Position numbers and translations under genes: made by a program
The notes under the pieces: model-generated
Databases searched by the model: none
What the model was told of the DNA's origin: nothing
The model's input: only the letters and a program-made list of their open reading frames with translations
NCBI GenBank assembly: GCA_006386115.1
Contig: VFIW01000008.1
Coordinates: 744,001-808,000 of the forward strand
DNA length: 64,000 bases
Reading direction: 5' to 3'
Source of the DNA: Globisporangium splendens
Lineage: Eukaryota > Oomycota > Peronosporomycetes > Pythiales > Pythiaceae
Part shown: piece after piece, positions 54,950 through 64,000 of the stretch
Position numbering within the stretch: the stretch's first letter is position 1
Layout: each line of letters opens with the position of its first letter

Positions 54950-55959
54950 ATGTTTTCGCTGTTTATGGGGCTGTGGAACTATTTATTCTCCAAGGCGGAG
55001 CTGCACCTGCTGATCGTCGGGCTCGATGACGCTGGCAAAACGGTACGGTACGTGTGGCTGCACTTTGTGCCTCCACTATGGCGGCATGCGCCTTCCTTAA
55101 CGAACGTGACGCTAATGGCGATGTTCTGCTTGCGTATGTGTAGACGCTGCTGGAGCAGTTGAAGGGTATGTTCGGCAAGAAACCGGGGATCCCGCTCGAC
55201 AAGATCCCACCCACCGTCGGCCTAAACAGTACGTTTGTGTGTCTCAATTGTTTGTATGTGGGTCCCATCTACAGTGTGTGCTGATGCTGTGCTGTTGCTG
55301 TGTGGCGCTTTCTGCTAGTTGCGCGCGTTGATTTGAAGCGCTCGCGGGTCATTTTCTGGGACCTCGGCGGGCAGGTACGATGCTAAAGCAAATGGGATAT
55401 TGATGCGTCGTTACTGACAGTGAGCTTATCTGTATGATGGTGTTGTTATGCTTGAAGGAGCGGCTCCGTGTGATCTGGAACAAGTACTACAGCGAGAGCC
55501 ATGGCATCGTGTTCGTCATCGACTCGGCGAACGAAGCGCGTTTCCAGGAAGCAAAAGAGACACTTCGTGCGTGCTTGTGTTTGGACATCATGCACGTACT
55601 GAACAAAAACTAACCTGTTTGGCTGACTGTGTGCTTTGTAGAGACCATGCTGTCGCATCCTGAGCTCCAGGGTATTCCGCTCTTAGTGTTAGCCAACAAG
55701 ATGGACCTCGAGGTACGTTGATGCTCTCATGTTCGCTTGTCGTTTGCCTCAATAGCTGACTCATGCGAGTATTGAGCAGGACGCGCGCAATGCGAACGTG
55801 ATCTCGCAAGTGCTGGACGTCGAGTCGCATCAAGGCGCCGTCGCCGCGCATCCGATCTGCGCGCTCACGAAGGAAGGCATCGAGGACGCCGTGAATTGGC
55901 TCATCGACGCCGTCAAGTCGAGCGACCGCTACTATGAAAAAGTCGCCGCAGGCACGTAA
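54950..55959 (+). CDS. ARFRP1: ARF-related protein 1 (ARL-type GTPase)
   Basis: Six exons: 54950..55042, 55144..55228, 55319..55374, 55458..55566, 55642..55712, 55780..55959, 197 aa (human 201). It starts MFSLFMGLWNYLFSKAELHL without the usual N-myristoylation Gly, as in ARFRP1/Arl3. GTPase motifs are G1 GLDDAGKTTLLEQ, G2 TVGLN, G3 WDLGGQ, G4 LANKMD and G5 CALTKEG. YYSESHGIVFVIDSA matches ARFRP1. This GTPase acts at the trans-Golgi upstream of ARL1 and golgin recruitment. An ATG at 54950 is preferred because the frame upstream has only GTG. Confidence 0.94.
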
Positions 55960-56194
55960 GAGATGTCAACTATAAGCTGTTCCTCATATTTGGACCCACA
56001 CAGAGTGTGGCAGGCGCATAGACTTTTGTTTTTAGTATAGAGGGAAATGGAAAAAGATGCACGGGTATGTGTGTGTGTGTTGTTGTTTTTGTTTTTTATT
56101 GTGTGTTTATCTATCGAACACTGCAAGAGAGAGCAAGAAGCTCCCCCTTGTAGCATGCACCACGCAGGAGTGCCAGAATGCGCCGCCATGGCAC

Positions 56195-57198
56195 TTACAA
56201 GTTGCGCGATCGGGCCAAGTTACTAATCTCGACGAGCGAGTGGCCGGTCTTGAGCGCCACTTCCTCGGCCGTCTCGTGCTTGGAGAGCGCGTCGAACGTG
56301 GCCTTGATCACCGTGTACGGGTTGCGCTGGCCGTGGGTCTTGGACACCACGTCCGTGATGCCGAAGCAGTCGAGCACACACGCGACCGTGTCGCTGACTG
56401 TGAGACCCTTGCCCTGCGGCGCCGGACGCAGGAACAGCGTCGAACTGTTCCACTTGCCGCGCACCTCGTGGTACAGCGTGCGGTTGTCGAAGCGGTCGAT
56501 GAACGTGAAGTTCTTCATCGCCAGCTTCGTGGCGCGCAAGATCGCGTCCGGAGGCGACGACGCCTTGCCGACCGCGTACCCGGCGCAGCCCTGGCGGTTG
56601 CCCACGACGACCATAGCGCGGAAACGCAAGATGTTGCCTTGCGTCGTCACCTACACATTCATACACAGCAGCAGTTAGACAAGATGCCGAATAAGACGTC
56701 CATAGCATTATTGTAGCGCACCTTTTGCACTTTGTCGACGTGCACGATCTGTCGCAAGAGACCGAGACGCCCCAAGTTGAGCGGCTCAATGTCTTCCTCT
56801 TCGTCGAACTGCATGTCCTGCTCCTCCTTGTTCATCTCGCGGATGTCGCGCAGGATACCGGTATCAGGCGTCTGGTACATGCCCTTTGTGTTGACGTCGT
56901 CGAGCGAGATCTCCTCTCTCTTGAACTCCTCGAGGATGCGACGACGCACCTTGCCGCGGTTCTCGGGCGCCACGACCATGAAGCGGTTCTTCTTGGCGGC
57001 TTCAGGCATCGTCTGGCGGCGCGGCATCGTGTCGCGACGGTCCTTCGAGATGATCGGGTCCTCCGGGTCCTCATCGTCGCCGTCGTCCATATCGCCGCCC
57101 ACGAAGTGCGCGACCTGGATCTTGGTCACCGAGTTGCCGTGGGCAGCGCCACGAGCGCGCGCCGTCGCTGCCGAACGCACGGCAAATCGCTGCAGCAT
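56195..57198 (-). CDS. MRPS5: mitochondrial ribosomal protein uS5m
   Basis: Two exons: complement(56195..56650, 56722..57198), 310 aa. A basic, Ala/Arg-rich N-terminus (MLQRFAVRSAATARARGAAH) looks like a mitochondrial targeting sequence. An acidic linker follows, then the S5 double-stranded RNA-binding part (VTTQGNILRFRAMVVVGNRQ, GCAGYAVGKASSPPDAI) and the C-terminal S5 domain (LFLRPAPQGKGLTVSDTVAC, VLDCFGITDVVSKTHGQRNP). The protein belongs to the small subunit of the mitoribosome. It converges with ARFRP1 and is divergent from METAP2. Confidence 0.92.
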
Positions 57199-57679
57199 TC
57201 TTGTTCTCTGAGCTCTAGAGTGCGCAACAAGGGGGTGCAAATGAAGAGATCCACGTATACACACGGTGAGTAATGTCCATACATACAGAGAGAGATGGGG
57301 AGGCACACAGAGCCGCCCGATTCAGCATCACTATGGCACATTACCCCTTCCTGTTGGGCGTCGAGGCTCGCGAATGAGTGGCGCTGCGCCGCAAAAAGAC
57401 CTCTCTCCCCTTTCCAAGCCGATCGTCTCGAGCAACATCGTTTTGCACAGGTTTCATGCACTTTTTGACCCAGTAAGTTCGCAGTTGCAGAGTTCAAGGT
57501 CGATTCCTACTGTGCAAGTCGTTAAGTTCGTCTTGGTGTCATTAAGTACGTTGTTTCGTTCCTCAGATGTGCTGTTCTCACCGCGTTTTGTCATTTATCC
57601 AACCTCCTTACGTCAAAAATGCTCTCCACATTTTATCCCATATGTGAGTGTGACTTGAGAAGCCACAAGAGCGAAATCC

Positions 57680-59194
<1,515 letters not shown>

Positions 59195-59309
59195 GTTGGC
59201 TCGTCGGGCGTTGGCTTGAATCAACAGCAACGGCATGCCGGAGAGCTTGCTCAACAAGCGACAACAGGAGACCAGGATTTTCATCCTCATCGTGCTTTCG
59301 TTTCTTTCA

Positions 59310-62300
59310 TCACTTCAATCCGATGCGTTTTTCTAATTGTTGCTTTTCCCGAACCGCTTGCGCGTATCTGTACTTGAGGTCCTCGATTTCCTCGAAAAAC
59401 TCTTCGTCAAACGCTGCTAACTCGTTCTGCAACTTCGCGTTTTCCTCCTCGAGTTCTTCGATATGCGCTTCCAGTTCCTGCACGAGCTCATCGTTTCCCG
59501 CAGATTCTCCACCGTGCTCCTGCCGCGTCTCCAATTGAAATTGGAGCTCTTCAATCTGGGTTTCCTGTCGAGACAGGCGCTGCTTGAGCTCCTTGGTCTC
59601 CGCTTCGAAGTGCGACAATTGCATGTCCTTGTCCGCCAACTGGACCTGGAGATCATCGACTGCTTTCTGGGCATTGACACTACCTCCAGACGTCAGTGTC
59701 GACGTGGCAACGCACAGTTTCTGCTGCAACCTGAGCTTCTCCTTCTTGAGCTCTGCGTTCTCCGCTTGCAGCTGGTCCACCTGGGTCTCCAAGCGCTCAC
59801 GCGCGTCCTTGTGCTCTTTCAACTTGCGTCGCAGGAGCTCCACTTTCTCAGGCGAGACCGCGGGTCGTTTCACCAATTTCTCGTTCTCGGAGCGCAGCTT
59901 CTCGATCACTTTCTTCATATTCTCGATCACTTCTTCCAGCTCGAGACGCTCCTGCGCCGACGAACGAACGTTGTTGGCTCGCTTATAGTTTGCTGCTGGT
60001 CCTGATAGCGTACGCCTTGGAGGCTGCTGCGATTGCTGAGGTTGAGATTGCTGCAGCATCGACGTCTTGCGCTGCAGTCGCGTGTACTCCAAGCGAAGGC
60101 TCTCGAGTTCCAGCTCCATGTCCATGATGCGCGTATCTTTCTGGACGATTTGCTGCTCCTTCGCGCGTAATTCGTCGTCCAATACCATCAATTCGTCCTG
60201 GACATCCTGAGAAACCAGAAATTGCTGCTCCTCCAAGTGTAACTTACTCTCAGCCCTCTCAAAGCCGTCATGGCGTTCGTCTGCGGGGATGCCATGCTGT
60301 GTGAGGCGACGACGCACTCGCTTCACTTCGGCCTCGTACTTCTCCATTTGGGTCGTAAACGCATCTTCCCATTCTTTTCGCTTGAGTACAAGTGTCTCGT
60401 GAAGGTACCTATTCTGTCGTTCGAGTTCCTCGAGCTGCTGTTGATTCCCGTCGCTTTTCACGGCACCACTGGAGGGGTTCGACCGCGTTGTTGGCTCCTG
60501 CTTCGTCCGCATCGCGTCGTGCGTCTGCTGCATCTGCGCGAGGCTATCTTTGGTCTGGTCCAACTCTTTCTCCTTCACATCGAGCTCCGTCTGCTTTTCT
60601 TTGAGACGCAGCGTCAAAATATCGACACGGCGCTGCAGCTTCTTCTCGGTCTCCCATTGCTCGCGGCTCTTATGGCTAGTGCTGGTCATATCACCTGCTG
60701 TTCTTTGTTCGCTATTTGGTTCGACAGTCATAGCAGCAGTGGTTGCAGGAGAAACCGAAGTCGCAGACGCTTCACGCAACGCCACGTTTTGCGCTTCGAG
60801 GACGCGCAATTTCTTCTCGAGCTCCTCGACGGCGCGAGCCTCCTGGACCACTTTTTCCTTCACGACGCGCTTCAGGCGCTCGATCTCATCTTCCAGCACT
60901 TTTCGATTCGCGATATCGTCAGTCATCGCTTCCTGGCGTTTCGCGAGTTCGGCGCTTTGTTTCTCTTTCTTCTTCGACGTTATGTCTCTGTGTTTCTTTT
61001 GCAGTGCTAACTTTTCCTGCAGCATCTGAATTTGGCTCTCGAGCCGCACTTTCTCATCCTTCCACTCGTCTTCGTCCTCCTCGCGTCGCTCTTTTCTCTT
61101 TTTGTTTGCAACACTGCTCGCGATCTGTGCGGCTTGCTGCGCCTTGGCAATTTCGATCGCATGGCGGTCCTCAGCCTTGAGGAATTCCTCTTTCAACTTT
61201 ATGATCGCTTCACGCAGCAGTTTCAGCTTGTCTTCTTTCTTGACCATATCGCGTTTCACGAACGCAAGTTGGTTTTCGAGTTGCTTGCTGATGTGCTCAC
61301 GTTCCAACACCACATCCTTCGCCAGCACGATTTCTTCCAACGCTTCTCCGGCGCGAGCTTCTGCGATGTTGCGCTCGTTCTTCAGAATCTCGACTTCCAT
61401 CTGCAGCTCTTGGATCGTCTGCTTGGCTTCCTCCAACGCCAATTCGACTTGTTTCCACTCCTTGAGTACGTACTCGTACCGTTTTTGAGCCGCTTGGATC
61501 GCTTTCTTGTCTTTCCCCGTCCGTTCCAGATGCTTGATGGTCTCCATGGCCTCCTTGAGCTGCGAGATCATGCGCTGGTTCTCGTCATAGAGCTTTTTAT
61601 TCAGCTGGGTCGTCTCGAGACGATCTTGTGCCTTGACCTGCGCGGCATCGTGGCGCACACTCGCCACTTTCTTCTGATACTCCTGGATCAGTCTGTTTTT
61701 CTCCTCCACCAGCAGCTTTAGACTCGCGATCGTCGCCTGCGCAGCTTGCTGCAACTCGGCTTGGTCTTTCTCGTACAACCCCACTTTCTTGCGCATGAGC
61801 GGAGAATGTGACCCTGACTGGTTCGATCTCTCCGTGTACTGATTGCTGCTGCCTCCACCATGCAACTCTAACTGCGCCTGCAAGTGCTGCAGCTCTAGCT
61901 GCAAGTTCTCCTTCTCGTTCGCGACCTGGCGTCGCTTGCCGTCAAGTTCCCCGTTTTGCGCGATCAACTCGGAGATGCGTGCTTGCGCTGCTTTCAGTTG
62001 ACGCATCACGTCTTCGTTCAGCTTTTTCGTGTCCGCGAGCTCTACTTGCAACATTTCTTCTTGCTCCAAGAACGTCGCCGACTTGGCGGAGCTCTCCAAT
62101 TGACCCATGAGAACGCGTTCGCGAGTCTCCAGCGCGTCAATACGAGACTTGAGGCGACTCACTTCCAGCGATTGTCCCACCGCGCATGCGAAGGATCGCT
62201 TCGACAGCAATGGCAACTGCGACTGCTTCTCCTCAAGTTCTTTCTCGAGCTCTTTTCGCCGTTCTTGCTCGAGTCGCAGTTCGTCCTCAAGGCAATCCAG

Positions 62301-64000
62301 GCGCTTGCGGAACGCTTCCCATTTCGTGTTTCGCACCGTGAGATCGCGCTCTTTAACCTGCGAGATCGTCGTCTCGAGCACCACGAGCTGATTCCTGGAT
62401 TTGTCACGCAAATCGTTGAGTTGTTTAGACCGCGTCTCCACTTCAAGCTCTAGCTGCTGCACGCGGATCGTCGCCTGCTGCTGATCTTCGGCGACTCGAT
62501 CATATTTGTGAAGAAAGTGCTGGTAGTTCGTCTTGAGTTGCATCAGTTGGTGCTGCAGTTGTCCGACAATCGCATGGTCTTCCGACGACGCCATGAGCTC
62601 GCGGACGCGGTGTTCCTCGTCTTCGCGCTTGTTTTTTTCCTGTGATGCCCGCTTGGACAGCGTGTTGGCTTGGCTCGCGGCGAGTGCTGCGATGTCTTTG
62701 TATCGCGCGCATTCCCGCGTCAGACTCTCGTAGAGCTGCTCGACTTCGCTGATGCGCTCCATCAGCAATGCGTTCACCTGCTCCAGATCGTTTCGATCCT
62801 GCATCTCCGTTGTGATCCCACTTGCAACACCGTCGGAGCCGAGTGGACTCGCGCCATTCAGTCCCGCGGCGTGGCGCTTTGCCTGAGCATCTTCTATATC
62901 TTTGACTTGCTGCGTTTGCACCAGCAGCTCATGCTCCAGCTGACTTACACGTGCTTGCAGGATACGCTCAGCCTCTGTTGTCGGTCCTGCGTTGCTGCTC
63001 TTGCTGCTCTCAGCCTGCTGCGCACGCTTCTCGGCGAGTAGAAGCGCATTCTCATGCTGCACGCGACTCATCTGATTCGGCAGGTCGTACATTTGCAAAT
63101 ACTTGACGTGCATCTCCGCAAACGCCTCACTGAGCGAATTGTACTTGCCCATCACCTGCATTAGCGTCTGCTCCTGTTTGTCGGCAAACGTCTTCAAGAC
63201 GCTCTTATCGAGCGTTTCCTCCATACGCTCCATGAGTTCATCGGCACCCTGCTTCCAGCTTTCCAGGTACAGAACGCGAAGCTTCAGCGTCTTCTCCATG
63301 TCCAGCCATTCATTTTCCAATGTGCGCTTCTGTGCTTGCGCAGCCTGATACTCGTCGTGAATCTGCTGGTACTTGCGTCGAAAGCGCGCTTCGTTGACTT
63401 CGTACACGGCGACTTTGCGCGTCAACTCCAAGACTTCGGCGCGAAGTCTGGTCTCCGAATCCACAACAACCACGCTCGAGTCAGCGGGTTGCACAAGACG
63501 CAGACTGGACTCGAGGCGTTGACACTTGAGTGTCAGGTCGTGGTTCTCGTGCTTCATCTCGACCAGCTCTCGCTGTAGGCGGCTGTCACTTTGCGTGTAT
63601 TCTTCGTGCATGTGGAAAAAGTGCTGATACAGGATGGTATACTGATCCGTGAGCGCCTTGAATGCGTCCTCGTGGTGCGCTAATTGCTGTTGCAGATCTT
63701 CGTTCTGCGCTTCAGACTTGACCAATTCGTCCAGACACACGTTGAGCTCTTTCATCACATCGATCAGCACCGTCATCTCCTCCTCCGTTTCGAACGCCAC
63801 GTTGTCGACAGCAGGGACTCGAGTCGGCTTGCTGACAGCAACCTTTTCTTTTGGCTGCTGAGACGACGACACATCCTGAGGTGAGAGCTTCTCTGTTACT
63901 GCCTGTTGCTGATGCAATCCAGCGAGTCTGCTCTCGAGTGCTTTCGCGACTGCCATCGCAAAACCTTCAGTGGACGACGGCCAGTCATTTCGATCTGATG
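59310..64000 (-). CDS. CEP290: CEP290, C-terminal part (5' end probably outside window)
   Basis: A single exon carries at least 1548 codons from the ATG at 63956. The frame stays open to the window edge, so the gene probably continues. The protein is almost entirely coiled coil. The identity comes from the end: ELAAFDEEFFEEIEDLKYRY corresponds to the FDPSFFEEIEDLKYNY signature of CEP290, and IENMKKVIEKLRSENEKL to its MKKVVEKVQRENEQLKK. LERQNRYLHETL likewise matches the LQNRYLQEKL region. Human CEP290 has 2479 aa, so about 900 N-terminal residues would lie upstream. CEP290 forms the Y-links of the ciliary transition zone and partners the MKS module that includes TMEM17. Confidence 0.9.
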   Translation of the reverse strand, partial: SDRNDWPSSTEGFAMAVAKALESRLAGLHQQQAVTEKLSPQDVSSSQQPKEKVAVSKPTRVPAVDNVAFETEEEMTVLIDVMKELNVCLDELVKSEAQNEDLQQQLAHHEDAFKALTDQYTILYQHFFHMHEEYTQSDSRLQRELVEMKHENHDLTLKCQRLESSLRLVQPADSSVVVVDSETRLRAEVLELTRKVAVYEVNEARFRRKYQQIHDEYQAAQAQKRTLENEWLDMEKTLKLRVLYLESWKQGADELMERMEETLDKSVLKTFADKQEQTLMQVMGKYNSLSEAFAEMHVKYLQMYDLPNQMSRVQHENALLLAEKRAQQAESSKSSNAGPTTEAERILQARVSQLEHELLVQTQQVKDIEDAQAKRHAAGLNGASPLGSDGVASGITTEMQDRNDLEQVNALLMERISEVEQLYESLTRECARYKDIAALAASQANTLSKRASQEKNKREDEEHRVRELMASSEDHAIVGQLQHQLMQLKTNYQHFLHKYDRVAEDQQQATIRVQQLELEVETRSKQLNDLRDKSRNQLVVLETTISQVKERDLTVRNTKWEAFRKRLDCLEDELRLEQERRKELEKELEEKQSQLPLLSKRSFACAVGQSLEVSRLKSRIDALETRERVLMGQLESSAKSATFLEQEEMLQVELADTKKLNEDVMRQLKAAQARISELIAQNGELDGKRRQVANEKENLQLELQHLQAQLELHGGGSSNQYTERSNQSGSHSPLMRKKVGLYEKDQAELQQAAQATIASLKLLVEEKNRLIQEYQKKVASVRHDAAQVKAQDRLETTQLNKKLYDENQRMISQLKEAMETIKHLERTGKDKKAIQAAQKRYEYVLKEWKQVELALEEAKQTIQELQMEVEILKNERNIAEARAGEALEEIVLAKDVVLEREHISKQLENQLAFVKRDMVKKEDKLKLLREAIIKLKEEFLKAEDRHAIEIAKAQQAAQIASSVANKKRKERREEDEDEWKDEKVRLESQIQMLQEKLALQKKHRDITSKKKEKQSAELAKRQEAMTDDIANRKVLEDEIERLKRVVKEKVVQEARAVEELEKKLRVLEAQNVALREASATSVSPATTAAMTVEPNSEQRTAGDMTSTSHKSREQWETEKKLQRRVDILTLRLKEKQTELDVKEKELDQTKDSLAQMQQTHDAMRTKQEPTTRSNPSSGAVKSDGNQQQLEELERQNRYLHETLVLKRKEWEDAFTTQMEKYEAEVKRVRRRLTQHGIPADERHDGFERAESKLHLEEQQFLVSQDVQDELMVLDDELRAKEQQIVQKDTRIMDMELELESLRLEYTRLQRKTSMLQQSQPQQSQQPPRRTLSGPAANYKRANNVRSSAQERLELEEVIENMKKVIEKLRSENEKLVKRPAVSPEKVELLRRKLKEHKDARERLETQVDQLQAENAELKKEKLRLQQKLCVATSTLTSGGSVNAQKAVDDLQVQLADKDMQLSHFEAETKELKQRLSRQETQIEELQFQLETRQEHGGESAGNDELVQELEAHIEELEEENAKLQNELAAFDEEFFEEIEDLKYRYAQAVREKQQLEKRIGLK

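Noticed and set aside
60270..61721. Two long plus-strand frames rich in Phe and Leu
   Set aside because: They are reverse reads of the Glu/Lys/Gln-rich CEP290 coiled coil, which gives Phe/Leu-rich shadows. They are not membrane proteins.

Overview
The window is nuclear DNA of a flagellated heterotrophic stramenopile. An oomycete fits best, probably a saprolegnian (Aphanomyces/Saprolegnia-like). The grounds are compact, closely packed, intron-rich genes (introns about 50-110 bp, GTRNGT donors), several flagellar genes (a TMEM17-like transition-zone protein, IFT52, IFT27, CEP290), an ankyrin-type protein and non-LTR retrotransposon debris. The genus is an inference; no rRNA or barcode locus is present. 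No tRNA, CRISPR or prokaryotic feature was seen.

Layout. 1-10 kb: a decayed and an intact TMEM17-like gene, elongin C, a 66-aa protein, ERH, IFT52, an unrecognised coiled-coil protein, NTF2 and an FSH-type serine hydrolase. 10.6-11.7 kb: IFT27. 11.8-21.4 kb: four tandem minus-strand copies of an intron-bearing seven-transmembrane family. 21.4-41 kb: an accessory, repeat-rich block. It holds a COPI-associated membrane protein, one decayed LINE, one young 5'-truncated LINE flanked by 527-bp direct repeats, a short solo LINE tail, and small lineage-specific membrane or low-complexity proteins plus an ankyrin-type protein. 41-64 kb: conserved housekeeping genes packed head-to-head and tail-to-tail. 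These are VPS41, RPS9, PHB2, TIM23, a disordered/coiled-coil protein, UCHL5, a six-exon RUB1/NEDD8-like modifier reconstructed here, ARFRP1, mitochondrial uS5, METAP2 and the C-terminal part of CEP290, which probably runs off the right edge.

How the genes relate. TMEM17, IFT52, IFT27 and CEP290 all act at the base or axoneme of the flagellum, so four ciliary genes lie in 64 kb with a novel 7TM array between them. PHB2 and TIM23 (both mitochondrial inner membrane) share a bipartite GAACCGGTCC/CGAACCGT promoter element. UCHL5, the RUB1-like modifier and elongin C belong to the ubiquitin/cullin world. VPS41, ARFRP1 and the COPI-associated protein are trafficking genes.

All exon structures were derived by hand from splice signals and reading-frame continuity. 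Coordinates are good to a few bases where both junctions are stated. The first exons of IFT52 and IFT27 are unresolved.
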